Translations under genes and position numbers: made by a program
Origin: Bacteroidota bacterium
Lineage (GTDB): Bacteria; Bacteroidota; Ignavibacteria; Kryptoniales; JAKASW01
Direction of reading: 5' to 3'
DNA length: 49,958 nucleotides
Assembly (NCBI GenBank): GCA_021845665.1
Contig: JAJZVO010000031.1
Location: 1 to 49,958 of the forward strand
Notes under the pieces: generated by a model
Database searches by the model: none
Seen by the model: the letters and a program-made list of their open reading frames with translations, nothing else
Told to the model about the DNA's origin: nothing
Shown here: piece by piece, positions 1 to 9,787 of the stretch
How the letters are laid out: each line of letters starts with the position of its first letter
Numbering within the stretch: position 1 is the stretch's first letter

Positions 1-133
1 CGATGGCTTCGGATTTCAGAAGTGACGAGATAATGATCTTCTCCGGTTTTTCCGGGATAAGCCGTCGACAGACTGCAGATCCAACCAGGCCCCATCCGCC
101 AAGAACAAGGACTGTTTTTCCTTTGATCTCCAT
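1..133 (-). CDS. NAD(P)-binding Rossmann-fold oxidoreductase, N-terminal fragment
   Basis: Only the first 44 codons lie in the window; the gene runs off the left edge. It starts at ATG 133-131 on the minus strand, preceded by an AAAGGAA ribosome site. The fragment reads MEIKGKTVLVLGG followed by WGLVGSAVCRRL, a Gly-rich beta-alpha-beta dinucleotide-binding loop (GGWGLVG) at the extreme N-terminus. This fits a short-chain dehydrogenase/epimerase or a saccharopine-dehydrogenase-like protein. Substrate and exact family cannot be decided from 44 residues. It is divergent from the FadL-type porin at 312. Confidence 0.6.
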   Translation of the reverse strand, partial: MEIKGKTVLVLGGWGLVGSAVCRRLIPEKPEKIIISSLLKSEAI

Positions 134-209
134 TATGGGTTCCTTTCTTTTGGTAGTTACAAAATAATCGGAAGGGGCCGCCTGAACAAGCTCGAAACCT
201 ATCATGGAT

Positions 210-233
210 AACCTCTATCTGAAGATGGAGGTT
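210..233. promoter_or_regulatory. Strong hairpin between divergent genes
   Basis: An 11-base arm (210-220) and its complement (223-233) form a near-perfect inverted repeat with one T-G wobble and a tiny loop. There is no T-run on either strand, so it is not a standard intrinsic terminator. It sits upstream of the likely porin promoter at 249-277 and could be an operator or part of the divergent control region. Confidence 0.4.
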
Positions 234-248
234 TCAAGATACTTCTGT

Positions 249-277
249 TTGAATTTGTGTCCGGCATCGAGTAAAAT
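249..277 (+). promoter_or_regulatory. Sigma70-like promoter of the FadL-type porin gene
   Basis: TTGAAT at 249-254 and TAAAAT at 272-277 are separated by exactly 17 bases. The predicted transcript would begin near 284, giving a short leader of about 28 bases before the GTG start at 312. Motif-based only. Confidence 0.5.
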
Positions 278-311
278 ATGCGGTCTGAAGACATAAAAAT
301 GGAGGTGGTCA

Positions 312-1541
312 GTGGCTTCGATCCGAAAACTCTTCGCGTCGCTTGCGATAATCGCCGTGTGGGCTTCTTCGGCTTTCGCGGGTGGTTATCAGCTCAATGA
401 AACAGGTGCGAAAGCTACCGCTATGGGAGGGGCTTTTGTAGCGCGTGCCGACGATCCGTCGGCTATCTTCTTCAATCCGGCAGGACTTAGTTACTTGAAG
501 GGTCTGAACGTGATGTTGGGTGGCGAACTGATTTTACCCAGCACAACATTCAGGTCCCTTGGTCCTATCAGCACACAAACCGACATGAACTCAATCTCCT
601 TCTTCCCACCGAACGCGTATGTAACCTACTCGATGGATAACGGCCTCGGCTTCGGGGTCGGTTTGTTTACGCCATACGGCCTCGGCACCGACTGGCCGAC
701 AAACTGGCCGGGAAACACCATCGTTACGAAAATCACTCTGCAGACATTCTACATCAATCCGACAATTTCTTACTCGTACAAGCACTTGGTTTCCATTGGC
801 GTTGGGTTCGACTATGTGCTTGGCAGCGTCGGGCTAGCTCAGAAGGTTGCGACTCCATTTACGACAGAACCGACGGCGACTCTGAAAGGGAACGGCAACG
901 GCTCGTCTTTCAACTTCGGCGTGTTGGTCACTCCAGTCAAAGAGATATCAGTCGGATTTTCATACAGAGGAAGGGCGAATCTCAAAGCCACTGACGGTAC
1001 GCTTTCGTTCTCGGACCTGGGCGCGCTTACCGGGCAGTCACAATTCGCCAACGGCACAGTTTCGACTTCGGTCCCGCTGCCCGCAACATGGTTTCTTGGA
1101 GTCGCGTACAAGGGCGACAGATATTCCGTCGAAGCTGACTATCAATGGGTAGGCTGGAATGCTTACACAAGTCTGAACCTGAATATCACTCAGGGCAACA
1201 CAACAAATGAGAAGTCTATTGTCGGAGATTACAATAACAGTTATATCGTGCGCGTCGGGGGCGACTATAAAATCAGCGAGATGTTTACGGCTCGTGCAGG
1301 AGTGTTTTACGACAAGAATCCGATTCCCGACATGTACCTCGAACCGTTGCTTCCGGATGCCGACAGGCTTGGATTGAACGTAGGTGTCGGCGTGAACGTG
1401 ACACACAATATGGCCATCGATGCTTCATATATGTTCCTCCCGTTCAAGCAGAGAACGATTACCAACTCCGCGATTGGTTTCAACGGGACGTACAACACCA
1501 CGGCGAATCTCCTTGGTATCGACATCAGTTACCGATTGTAA
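312..1541 (+). CDS. FadL/OmpP1/TodX-family outer membrane transport protein
   Basis: A 409-residue outer membrane beta-barrel of the FadL family, which passes long-chain fatty acids or other hydrophobic compounds through the outer membrane. A signal peptide with cleavage after AFA (residue 23) is followed by the family N-terminal block GGYQLNETGAKATAMGGA and ADDPSAIFFNPAGL. The remainder is alternating-strand barrel sequence ending in ISYRL. The start is GTG at 312, set by a GGAGGTGG ribosome site at 301-308; an ATG at 299 is out of frame. Length is usual for the family. The SGNH lipoprotein gene follows after about 50 bases and is probably co-transcribed. Substrate unknown. Confidence 0.85.
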   Translation: MASIRKLFASLAIIAVWASSAFAGGYQLNETGAKATAMGGAFVARADDPSAIFFNPAGLSYLKGLNVMLGGELILPSTTFRSLGPISTQTDMNSISFFPPNAYVTYSMDNGLGFGVGLFTPYGLGTDWPTNWPGNTIVTKITLQTFYINPTISYSYKHLVSIGVGFDYVLGSVGLAQKVATPFTTEPTATLKGNGNGSSFNFGVLVTPVKEISVGFSYRGRANLKATDGTLSFSDLGALTGQSQFANGTVSTSVPLPATWFLGVAYKGDRYSVEADYQWVGWNAYTSLNLNITQGNTTNEKSIVGDYNNSYIVRVGGDYKISEMFTARAGVFYDKNPIPDMYLEPLLPDADRLGLNVGVGVNVTHNMAIDASYMFLPFKQRTITNSAIGFNGTYNTTANLLGIDISYRL

Positions 1542-1590
1542 TTTGGCTTCGGAAAATGCTTCGACAAACAAAAAGCAAAAAGGAGCAGAA

Positions 1591-3012
1591 ATGAAGAGAT
1601 TTTATTCGAGGGCGGCGATCATCCTTTCGATCGCGGTCGTCGCTTTCATTGTTGCGTCATGTAATTCGTTCAAGAAGACGCCGGTTTCCGTTGTACCACA
1701 GCCGGGCTCGGCCAACTTCGCTACGACTGTGTTCCTGGGGAATTCGCTCACTGCCGGATACCAGAGCGGGGCTCTCTACGAATCTGCGCAGGAATACAGC
1801 TACCCGGCCGAGATTGCTAAAGAAGCCGGCATCGCCAACTTCGAACAGCCGTTGATCAGTGACCCGGGAATCGGCGGGCTTCTGGAGATTACCAATCTTT
1901 CGGGGCCTGTCATCACCGCCCTGCCAAGCAGCGGTCAGCCGCTCAATTCGACGTTAAGCCGTCCCTACAACAATCTCGGTGTACCGGGCGCCCTGGTCTA
2001 CGATATGATCGACACTTCAAGCTTCACGGCTAAAGCAGGACCGCCGAGGGACAATCCGTTTTTCCAGATCGTACTGAGGAACACTGCTCTTGGAAATAGT
2101 CCCGTAGCGCAGGCCCTGGCGCTTCACCCGACTTTCATCTCGGTCTGGATTGGTGCAAACGATGTTCTCGGTTATGCGACATCCGGAGGAACGATCGGGA
2201 CTGACCCCGCAACTCACTCTCTACCGACGGACATACCGACTTTTACTTATTTGTACACGACAATGATGAACGCGCTACTTGCAGGCGCCCCGAACGCGAA
2301 GTTCGTCATAGCGAATATTCCCGACGTGGAAGCCATTCCGTTCTTTAATACGATACCGCCGGTCGTCGTCAATCCCGCCACGGAAGCCCCGGTACTGGTA
2401 AACGGCAGTCCGGTACCTCTCCTCGTCATGAGACACGATGCCAGCGGCAATCTTTACGCCGGACAAGCAAATCCTCTTTATGACAAGATACTTCTTCCCG
2501 CGCTCAGCCTAGAGTTGAAGGGGGTGGGAATCCCCGCCGCACTTGGCGGAACAGGGACACCTCTGCCTGACTCTCTGGTTCTAGACTCGTTGGAAGTATC
2601 GAAAGTCGAGACCGCCATCGCTGGCTACAACTCGGTGATCCAGTCGGTCGCCACCGCCAACCCCACGCGGGTCGCGCTGGTCGACGCGTATTCGGTGTTC
2701 AATAATTTCGCGGCGAATGGCTACACCGACCCGGCGACGGGAGTTCACCTGACCGACTCATACATAACTGGTGGTTTCTTCGGCCTCGACGGAATACACC
2801 CGACAGATCAGGGCTATGGCTATGTCGCCAATATGTTCATTAAGGCGATCAACACAACCTTCGGCGCAAACCTGAGGGAGGTGAATCTCGCCTACCTGCC
2901 CGGTTCGATTCAGCTGGCGAAGTCCTCGCCGAGCCAATCGAAATGGCCGGTCATCCCACTTTCGGACTGGGGAAGGATGTTGAAGATATTCCAGGTAAGC
3001 AACATGTATTGA
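1591..3012 (+). CDS. SGNH/GDSL-family hydrolase lipoprotein
   Basis: 473 residues from ATG 1591, placed 6 bases after AGGAG; the open frame extends further upstream but the lipoprotein signal fixes this start. A type II signal peptide ends in VASC, so Cys24 is probably lipidated. SGNH blocks are in order: block I LGNSLTAG with the candidate nucleophile Ser52, block III GAND with Asn190, and block V DGIHP with Asp400 and His403. The usual Asp of GDSL is Asn here. It is probably an esterase or lipase facing the periplasm or surface. Its neighbour is a fatty-acid-type porin, so lipid breakdown linked to uptake is a reasonable but unproven idea. A strong terminator follows. Confidence 0.85.
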   Translation: MKRFYSRAAIILSIAVVAFIVASCNSFKKTPVSVVPQPGSANFATTVFLGNSLTAGYQSGALYESAQEYSYPAEIAKEAGIANFEQPLISDPGIGGLLEITNLSGPVITALPSSGQPLNSTLSRPYNNLGVPGALVYDMIDTSSFTAKAGPPRDNPFFQIVLRNTALGNSPVAQALALHPTFISVWIGANDVLGYATSGGTIGTDPATHSLPTDIPTFTYLYTTMMNALLAGAPNAKFVIANIPDVEAIPFFNTIPPVVVNPATEAPVLVNGSPVPLLVMRHDASGNLYAGQANPLYDKILLPALSLELKGVGIPAALGGTGTPLPDSLVLDSLEVSKVETAIAGYNSVIQSVATANPTRVALVDAYSVFNNFAANGYTDPATGVHLTDSYITGGFFGLDGIHPTDQGYGYVANMFIKAINTTFGANLREVNLAYLPGSIQLAKSSPSQSKWPVIPLSDWGRMLKIFQVSNMY

Positions 3013-3040
3013 GGTCATGGGAGTAATGCCTTTTCTGTTA

Positions 3041-3068
3041 AAGCCCCGTGTATGCGGGGCTTTTTTTT
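3041..3068 (+). terminator. Intrinsic terminator after the porin-lipase operon
   Basis: AAGCCCCG (3041-3048), a six-base loop, then CGGGGCTT (3055-3062) running into a stretch of eight T. A textbook rho-independent terminator. Confidence 0.9.
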
Positions 3069-3083
3069 CGTAAATTTACACGT

Positions 3084-3383
3084 ATGCTAAACGGTCCAAC
3101 AATCTGTCCCAACTGTCGTTCGACAAATCTGCGTCGAAGCCGCTCGCGAGGAATTACTGAGAAGGTTCAGGCTCTTTTCAGGCGGAAGCCGTTCAGATGT
3201 AATGACTGCAAATGGCGCGGGATGCTCTTCATGCCGAAGAGGCGTCGCGGCAACGTTTCAAAGCGAAGGGCTTACGCTTTCGCGACCCTCTTCTCATTGT
3301 TAGTCCTGGTACTGCTGGCGGTTTTTAACCTGCGGCCGGATCTAATTCAACAATTAATCAAACATTTTATCGGCAATCATTAA
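3084..3383 (+). CDS. Small zinc-ribbon membrane protein
   Basis: 99 residues from ATG 3084. The frame is open back to 3048, but that lies inside the terminator hairpin. Two CxxC pairs (Cys8/Cys11 and Cys39/Cys42) form a zinc ribbon, followed by a very basic stretch (residues 51-62) and one hydrophobic segment at about 66-82. No clear ribosome site precedes it; a TAAATT sequence 7-12 bases upstream could be a -10 box, which would make the message almost leaderless. The stop overlaps the purL start as TAATG. Function unknown; a membrane-tethered zinc-ribbon protein. Confidence 0.6.
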   Translation: MLNGPTICPNCRSTNLRRSRSRGITEKVQALFRRKPFRCNDCKWRGMLFMPKRRRGNVSKRRAYAFATLFSLLVLVLLAVFNLRPDLIQQLIKHFIGNH

Positions 3384-5638
3384 TGGAAATAGAAGTCACT
3401 TTGCAAGTCGCCCAGGGAATGGGACTGACACCTGAAGAATTCGAGGAGATAAAGAAAATCCTCGGACGGGTCCCGACGTATACCGAGCTTGGAGTCTATT
3501 CGGTCATGTGGTCGGAGCATGCCAGTTATAAGAATTCGATACTTCAGCTCAAGAAACTTCCGCGATCGGGCAAGAATCTCCTCGTAAGCGCGGGCGAGGA
3601 GAATGCCGGTCTTGTCGATATAGGCGATGGATTGGCGGTTGCCTTCAAGATAGAGAGTCATAATCACCCGAGTGCGGTGGAGCCGTACCAGGGTGCTGCT
3701 ACGGGAGTCGGCGGTATACTCCGCGACATCTTCACCATGGGGGCCAGGCCCGTAGCCGCTCTCGATTCCCTCCGGTTCGGCAATCCGGACAACCCGCATG
3801 TTAAGTATTTGCTGGAAGGGATCGTGAAAGGCATTGCCGATTACGGGAATGCCTTCGGTGTTCCGACCGTGGCGGGCGAGATATATTTCGATTCATGCTA
3901 CGATGAGAACCCGCTCGTCAACGCAATGGCCGTTGGAATCGTCAGGCATGATCGGGTCGCGAAAGCTGCTTCGACGGGAGTCGGAAACCTCGTCATGATT
4001 GTCGGCTCATCGACCGGTCGTGACGGCATTCACGGTGCAACATTCGCGTCGGAAGACATTTCAGAAGCCTCAGAGTCGAAACGTCCGTCTGTTCAGGTTG
4101 GCGATCCATTTACGGAGAAACTCCTTCTCGAAGCGACACTCGAGGCCATTGAGGCCGGACTCGTGGTAGGCATACAGGATATGGGCGCGGCCGGGATTGC
4201 GTGTTCCACATCGGAGATGAGCGCCAAGGGAAGTACCGGAATGGACATCAACCTCGATCTCGTTCCGTTGCGCGAAGCCGATATGTCTGCCTACGAGATA
4301 ATGCTTTCGGAATCTCAGGAGCGAATGCTCGTCATCGTGACGCCGGAAAACGAGAATGCCATTAAGAAGATATTTACGAAGTGGGATCTTAACGCCGAAG
4401 TGGTCGGGAAGGTGACTTCCGACGGCATCCTGAGGATTCGCCGCTTTGGAAAGGTGGAGGCTGAGATTCCATCCAAGACCCTGGCGCTCGGAGAAGGCGC
4501 GCCTGTCTACGTTCGGGAAAGCAGAAGGCCCGAATACCTGGACAGGCTGGCGGCGGTCGATACAAGCTCGCTGCCTGAGCCGAACGACTACAATGATGTG
4601 TTGAAGAAGCTGCTCGCTTCTCCGAACATAGCTGCGAAGCACTACGTATTCGAGCAGTACGATTATATGGTCCAGACGAATACCGTCGTTCAACCCGGAG
4701 AAGGGGATGCAGCGGTCATCAGACTCGAACGTTGGGCGAAGGGCGGGGAAGGCAGGAAGCGCGGTTTAGTCATGAAGACCGACTGCAACGCCAGATATGT
4801 TTACCTGAATCCCGAGGTGGGCGCCGAACATGCCGTTGTCGAATCGGCAAGGAACATAGCCTGCACGGGCGGAAAGCCGGTCGCGATAACCAACTGTCTT
4901 AACTTCGGAAATCCGTACAAGCCGGATGTCTACTACCAGTTCGAGCAGGCGATCAAAGGGATTTCGAAGGCATGCACTGAACTTGAGACGCCTGTGACCG
5001 GAGGGAATGTTAGTTTCTATAATGAAAGTCCGAACCGCACGGTTTTTCCGACTCCCGTCATCGGAATGTTGGGCATTATTGAAGACGCTTCGAAAGCATT
5101 GCGTTCAGTGTTCACCGTAGAAGGAGATATGATTGCGGTTGTAGGTACCGGGCGCAATGAGATGGGCGGAAGTGAATATCTGAGTGTCGTGCACTCCACG
5201 GTCGGAGGAAAGGTCCCCGATATCGACTATGAATACGAGCGGAGGCTTCATTCCTTCCTTCAGGAGGGTGCGATGACGGATCTCCTTCGATCGGCCCACG
5301 ACGTTTCGGAGGGGGGCCTGGCGGTCACGCTCGCCGAATGCTGCATCATGAATAGAGACCGAATGGTGGGCGCAAAGGTCGCGATGGATTTCGATGTGCG
5401 CAGGGACATCGTCCTATTTTCCGAGGGAGGCGGAAGGGTTGTTATATCATACGATTCCGCCAGGGCAGACGAAGTTCTCGGGCTCGCAAAATCTTTGCGG
5501 CTGCCGATCGAAGTGATCGGAGTCGTTTCGGGCAGCGTGCTCCAGATAAATGAGACGATCCTGTCCGGCGTGAATGAACTCGCCTCGGTCTATTACGACG
5601 TGTTGCCTGCCAAGTTTGCGCTTGCTGTTTCCGATTAA
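3383..5638 (+). CDS. purL: Phosphoribosylformylglycinamidine synthase subunit PurL
   Basis: 751 residues, the length of the small-type PurL that works with separate PurS and PurQ subunits. It carries out ATP-dependent conversion of FGAR to FGAM in purine synthesis. Visible family signatures are SEHASYKNS with the conserved His46, [24 protein letters not shown] with FTMGARPVA, and later GGNVSFYNE and [10 protein letters not shown], covering the repeated AIR-synthase-like halves. It starts at ATG 3383, overlapping the previous stop. No purQ or purS is in the window, so the glutaminase partner must lie elsewhere. Confidence 0.95.
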   Translation: MEIEVTLQVAQGMGLTPEEFEEIKKILGRVPTYTELGVYSVMWSEHASYKNSILQLKKLPRSGKNLLVSAGEENAGLVDIGDGLAVAFKIESHNHPSAVEPYQGAATGVGGILRDIFTMGARPVAALDSLRFGNPDNPHVKYLLEGIVKGIADYGNAFGVPTVAGEIYFDSCYDENPLVNAMAVGIVRHDRVAKAASTGVGNLVMIVGSSTGRDGIHGATFASEDISEASESKRPSVQVGDPFTEKLLLEATLEAIEAGLVVGIQDMGAAGIACSTSEMSAKGSTGMDINLDLVPLREADMSAYEIMLSESQERMLVIVTPENENAIKKIFTKWDLNAEVVGKVTSDGILRIRRFGKVEAEIPSKTLALGEGAPVYVRESRRPEYLDRLAAVDTSSLPEPNDYNDVLKKLLASPNIAAKHYVFEQYDYMVQTNTVVQPGEGDAAVIRLERWAKGGEGRKRGLVMKTDCNARYVYLNPEVGAEHAVVESARNIACTGGKPVAITNCLNFGNPYKPDVYYQFEQAIKGISKACTELETPVTGGNVSFYNESPNRTVFPTPVIGMLGIIEDASKALRSVFTVEGDMIAVVGTGRNEMGGSEYLSVVHSTVGGKVPDIDYEYERRLHSFLQEGAMTDLLRSAHDVSEGGLAVTLAECCIMNRDRMVGAKVAMDFDVRRDIVLFSEGGGRVVISYDSARADEVLGLAKSLRLPIEVIGVVSGSVLQINETILSGVNELASVYYDVLPAKFALAVSD

Positions 5639-5681
5639 TGCGGGAAAAGTCGTTCGCAATAGTCAACAAGAGGAATAGTGG

Positions 5682-6569
5682 CTGAAAGGTAGGTCATCCC
5701 TGCGGGTCTTTCTGGGCAGACTTTGGCGCGTTGTTTTTTATTACTTGAAATGCGTTACCCGGGACTATTTTGCGGATGACGTCTTTTTCTATGCCTCGGC
5801 ACTCTCCTTCCAGTTTGTACTTTGTTTAATACCAACAACTCTTCTGATAATGTGGGTGCTCGGGACTTTCCTTTCTCGTGAGACTCTCGTGAGACAGATA
5901 GATGTGCTGAGCTTCTACGCTTTGCCTAGAAGCATCCATTCACTGGACGAAGTCCGTAGGTTTATCGTGGTGCGGGCGGACATCTTCGCGCGGCACAAGG
6001 ATATTTATGGCATCATAGGCTTCGTCGGATTCTTGTGGACTTCGCTTGGCCTTATCGGCACCCTCCGCAAATCAATATTCAAAGTGTTCGGAATTGAAGC
6101 TAATCTGTCTTACTTGAAGCAGACCCTCTACGATCTTCGCGTACTGCTTATTGCGGGATTCTTTCTCACTGCAAGTACGGTGGTAACCGCTTTCTTCGCC
6201 CTGGTCCGGGATGCCGCGTTGAATCTGCCTCACGGTCATTTTCGACTGGCTCTTGTTAGGACAGCGGTCCCGCTCATGGCCGGACTTGGCCTGACGTTCC
6301 TGCTGTATTTCTCGATTTACCGGTTTATTTCTTATGGGAAGCTCGGTTCCGCACCGGCAGCATTTGGAGCTTTCTGGGCAGCCATACTGTTCGAATTGTC
6401 GAAGGTTTTTTTCAGCGTTTACATCACGCGGGCTTCCACCCTCAGCGAGGTATACGGCACAATTGAAATGATAGTCGGTCTTTTACTCTGGATATTTTAC
6501 TCGGCTACCGTATTCATAGTCGGGGCGGAACTCGCGCACGCTAACTTAAAGAGGAGGGTACTGTCATGA
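5682..6569 (+). CDS. YihY/UPF0761-family inner membrane protein
   Basis: An integral membrane protein with about six hydrophobic segments, family YihY (once misnamed RNase BN). Family-like blocks are YASALSFQFVLCLIPT near the N-terminus and VYGTIEMIVGLLLWIFYSA with GAELAHA near the C-terminus. The first usual start codon in frame is TTG 5745, but the frame is open back to a stop at 5676, and those extra residues (basic, then hydrophobic) resemble the family N-terminus. A ribosome-like AGAGGAA at 5670-5676 would serve the CTG at 5682. The start is therefore uncertain: CTG 5682, CTG 5700 or TTG 5745. The stop overlaps the next gene as ATGA. Function unknown. Confidence 0.75.
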   Translation: MKGRSSLRVFLGRLWRVVFYYLKCVTRDYFADDVFFYASALSFQFVLCLIPTTLLIMWVLGTFLSRETLVRQIDVLSFYALPRSIHSLDEVRRFIVVRADIFARHKDIYGIIGFVGFLWTSLGLIGTLRKSIFKVFGIEANLSYLKQTLYDLRVLLIAGFFLTASTVVTAFFALVRDAALNLPHGHFRLALVRTAVPLMAGLGLTFLLYFSIYRFISYGKLGSAPAAFGAFWAAILFELSKVFFSVYITRASTLSEVYGTIEMIVGLLLWIFYSATVFIVGAELAHANLKRRVLS

Positions 6570-7644
6570 GCAAATTATTCATTACGGGATTCCCCGGATT
6601 CGTTGGCGGGAGGCTCGTCAGGGAGCTGTTCAAGCGAGACGAAAAGCTGGAGATCCTCGCACTCGTTCAGCAGAAATTCCTGTATGCTGCGGAAACGCTT
6701 CGCGGTAAACTGTACGATGAGATGCCTTCCGCGGCATCTAGGATGCATTCGTGTTCGGCGATATAACGGTCAATAACCTCGGATTGGATGAAAAGGCTTT
6801 GGATACGGACGGGATAACAGGTATCTTCCACCTGGCAGCGGCGTATGATCTGGCTGTTGCGAGAGACAAAGGGATGCAGATCAATGTTGAGGGAACCAGG
6901 AACGTAGTCGATTTTGCCTCGAGGTGCAATAACCTGACCCGCTTCGACTATGTCAGCACGGCGTATGTTTCAGGAACGCATAAGGGGGTGTTTTCCGAGA
7001 AAGACTTCAACCTCGGTCAGCAGTTCAAGAATTTCTACGAAGAGACGAAGTACCTTGCGGAGAAAATCGTGAGAGAGACGAAGCGGTTACCCTGGACTAT
7101 TTACCAGCCGGGGATAGTCGTGGGAGATTCATCGACAGGGGAGACAGCGAAATACGACGGACCTTATTACGCACTTCTGACGATGAATGCGTTTCCGGAC
7201 GGTTTCCCATTTCCGAGGATAGGCAGCGGCAGGGCAGAGGTGAATCTTGTCCCGATAGATTTTGCAGTCAATGCGATGGCTGCATTACACGGAGATCCGG
7301 CCGCGACCGGGAAGACTTTTCATCTTACCGACCCATCGCCGATGAAGGTCGCAGAAATCCAGCTGCTCTTTGCGCGGTCGATTGGGAAACATTTCCTGAG
7401 CTATCCGCTTCCACCGGGATTGGCGAAGGCTGCGATGAAGTTCAAGCCTGTCCGATCAATTTACCGCATGCCTTATCAGCTCATCGATTATTTAGTTCAT
7501 GAAGTCCATTACGAATCAAGTGAGACTGCGACATTTCTCATGAATCACAAAATATCATGTCCTAAGTTCACGGAGTATTTGCCGAATTTGATTAAATTCT
7601 TTAAGGCCAAGAGCGAAGAAGAATTACAAGGTATCCTTATCTAA
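6566..7644 (+). pseudogene. Extended SDR / thioester-reductase-like oxidoreductase, split by a frameshift
   Basis: Two open frames together make one extended short-chain dehydrogenase of about 359 residues. The first (6566-6766) has the NAD(P) site FITGFPGFVGGRLVREL. The second, usable from GTG 6751 to 7644, has the rest: FGDIT, FHLAAAYD, the N-V-E-G-T-R block, YVSTAYV, the catalytic YEETK (Y-x3-K), and a C-terminal substrate-binding region. The frame changes between about 6742 and 6763; adding one base after the ATGCAT at 6743-6748 restores an expected RMH-x-VFGD join. There is no selenocysteine or slippery-heptamer signature. Either a recent pseudogene or a base error in the sequence. The start overlaps the previous stop (ATGA) behind a strong GAGGAGGG site. 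Substrate unknown. Confidence 0.8.
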
Positions 7645-7656
7645 TTCCGAGGAGTT

Positions 7657-9771
7657 ATGGTTCAGAAGTCGTTTCATTTTGCAAACGAAAGAAAAAAAGT
7701 ATATGAACTTGCCCACAACCTGCGGTGGGCTTTTGATTGTCGTACTCAGCAATTCTTTGCCAGGCTCAGTCCCCGCATATGGGACCGTTCGCACCATAAT
7801 CCGATAGCTGTGCTTAGCGAGATCAGCGAGGAAGAACTTCGTTCCAGGCTACTGAACGGCGAGACAGTGTCGGAGCTTAACTCCTGTTACTCTTCTCTTC
7901 AGGAGTATTTGAAGAAGGTAAATGCTCCTTCCCAGTCCCTGAAGAAATTCGACAGGCACCCCGTGGCATACTTCAGCGCCGAGATCGGAATCCACGAGAG
8001 CCTCCCCATCTATTCGGGCGGTTTGGGCATTCTCTCCGGCGACCATACGAAAAGCGCGAGCGATATTGGACTCAACTTCGTCGGGGTGACGCTATTCTAC
8101 AGGCAGGGCTATTTCACGCAGCGCATCAACAGCGACGGATGGCAGGAGGAAGAATACGTCCAGCACGATCGCGCCAGCCTGCCTATCACACCTGTAACGG
8201 ACGAGGGAGGTAATCTCGTGAAGGTACAGGTGCAGATTGGAAGGAGCCTCGTGTCGGTGGCGGCTTACAAAGCTGTTGTGGGACGATCCGTCCTTTACCT
8301 GCTGGAGACGAACCTGCCGGAGAACGAGGAACATTACCGCGACCTGACCTCGAGAGTCTACGGCGGCGACAGCACAACCCGAATTTCACAGGAGATCATC
8401 CTCGGAATAGGCGGCGCAAAATTCCTGCGAGAGCTCGAATACGAGCCGGCGGTTTATCATATGAACGAAGGGCATTCGGCATTCCTGACGCTCGAGCTCC
8501 TTCATGAACAGATGCTCCTCGGCAAGAATGTTCACAGGGCGATTGAAGAGGTGAAGAAGAAGTGCGTCTTCACGACTCACACACCCGTGGCTGCGGGACA
8601 CGACAGGTTCACGCAGGACCTGATCAATTTCAGCCTGAGCGGCTTCGTCTCGTCCCTCGGAATATCTCTCGAAGAATTCATGAGCTATGGACGGGTGAAT
8701 CCTTCTGATAAGGCTGAGCCGTTCTGCATGACAGTTCTCGCGCTCAAGATGAGCCGGGGAGCAAACGCGGTAAGCGAGCTGAACGGCAGGGTGAGCAGGG
8801 AAATGTGGACCGGCCTCTATCCCGGCAAGAAAGCCGAACATGTCCCCATCGGGCACATAACAAACGGAATCCACAGCCTGACATGGCTTTCGACGGAAGC
8901 GAGGGCTGTATACGAGCACTCAATCGGACCTAAATGGCACGACAAGTTAACTCAACCTTCAATCTGGAAAACGGCGGTATCGAAACTGCCTGACGAGGAG
9001 ATATGGGCGCTTCGCTACGCTCTTCGGAGGAGGTTGATCGAATTTACGCGCGAAAGAATGCGCAGGCAGCAGATCAGGTACGGCAACTCGTCGGACTGGG
9101 TCGAGAAAACGCTTTCCGCCGATGCCCTTACGATCGGGTTCTCACGGAGGTTCGCTACATACAAGAGGGCTCCGCTGATATTCACCGATATGGAACGGGC
9201 GGCGCGCATCCTCGGCGATCCGAAGCGTCCGGTCCAGATCATATTCAGCGGCAAGGCGCACCCGAGAGACGACGCGGGCAAAGCATTCATCCAGCAGGTG
9301 ATCCGGCTCAGCCGCGACCCGAGGTTTGCCGGCAAAGTGGTATTCCTCGAAGATTACGACATGGCCGTTGCCAGACAGCTGGTTGCGGGCTGCGACGTGT
9401 GGCTCAATAATCCGAGACGTCCTCTGGAGGCGAGCGGCACCAGCGGACAGAAGGTTATCCTGAACGGCGGGTTGAATTGCAGTGTGATGGATGGTTGGTG
9501 GAGAGAGGCATATAACGGGAAGAACGGATTCTCGATAGGCGAAGATGAAGATTCCCAGCTTCCTGTCGATCAGCAGGACAAGATTGATTCCGCCAATCTC
9601 TACGAAGTGATCGAGAACGAGGTGCTTCCCGTGTTTTACGATAGAGCCGCCTCTGGCCTGCCGTTGAAGTGGATCAAGATGATCAAAGACTCCATCCGGA
9701 CAATCGCACCGGTTTATAATACAGATAGAATGGTAAGAGAATACGTAACAAAGTATTATCTACAAAAGTAA
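7657..9771 (+). CDS. glgP: Alpha-glucan (glycogen/maltodextrin) phosphorylase, GT35, DUF3417 type
   Basis: 704 residues; releases glucose-1-phosphate from glycogen or maltodextrin using pyridoxal phosphate. The N-terminal DUF3417 block ([14 protein letters not shown]) is typical of the bacterial/archaeal short branch. Then come [30 protein letters not shown] and [14 protein letters not shown]. The PLP-binding segment EASGTSGQK gives Lys599 as the likely Schiff-base residue, followed by [14 protein letters not shown]. It is shorter than classical 800-residue enzymes but in range for this branch. The GAGGAG site before ATG 7657 is clear. Transketolase follows at once, suggesting a sugar-phosphate operon. 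Confidence 0.9.
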   Translation: MVQKSFHFANERKKVYELAHNLRWAFDCRTQQFFARLSPRIWDRSHHNPIAVLSEISEEELRSRLLNGETVSELNSCYSSLQEYLKKVNAPSQSLKKFDRHPVAYFSAEIGIHESLPIYSGGLGILSGDHTKSASDIGLNFVGVTLFYRQGYFTQRINSDGWQEEEYVQHDRASLPITPVTDEGGNLVKVQVQIGRSLVSVAAYKAVVGRSVLYLLETNLPENEEHYRDLTSRVYGGDSTTRISQEIILGIGGAKFLRELEYEPAVYHMNEGHSAFLTLELLHEQMLLGKNVHRAIEEVKKKCVFTTHTPVAAGHDRFTQDLINFSLSGFVSSLGISLEEFMSYGRVNPSDKAEPFCMTVLALKMSRGANAVSELNGRVSREMWTGLYPGKKAEHVPIGHITNGIHSLTWLSTEARAVYEHSIGPKWHDKLTQPSIWKTAVSKLPDEEIWALRYALRRRLIEFTRERMRRQQIRYGNSSDWVEKTLSADALTIGFSRRFATYKRAPLIFTDMERAARILGDPKRPVQIIFSGKAHPRDDAGKAFIQQVIRLSRDPRFAGKVVFLEDYDMAVARQLVAGCDVWLNNPRRPLEASGTSGQKVILNGGLNCSVMDGWWREAYNGKNGFSIGEDEDSQLPVDQQDKIDSANLYEVIENEVLPVFYDRAASGLPLKWIKMIKDSIRTIAPVYNTDRMVREYVTKYYLQK

Positions 9772-9787
9772 GAGAGGCCATAAGAAA

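Noticed and set aside
3048-3083. Longer start for the zinc-ribbon membrane protein
   Set aside because: It would begin inside the preceding terminator hairpin; ATG 3084 is better.
4070-4693. A 207-codon minus-strand frame inside purL
   Set aside because: Antisense shadow; purL is complete and strongly supported.
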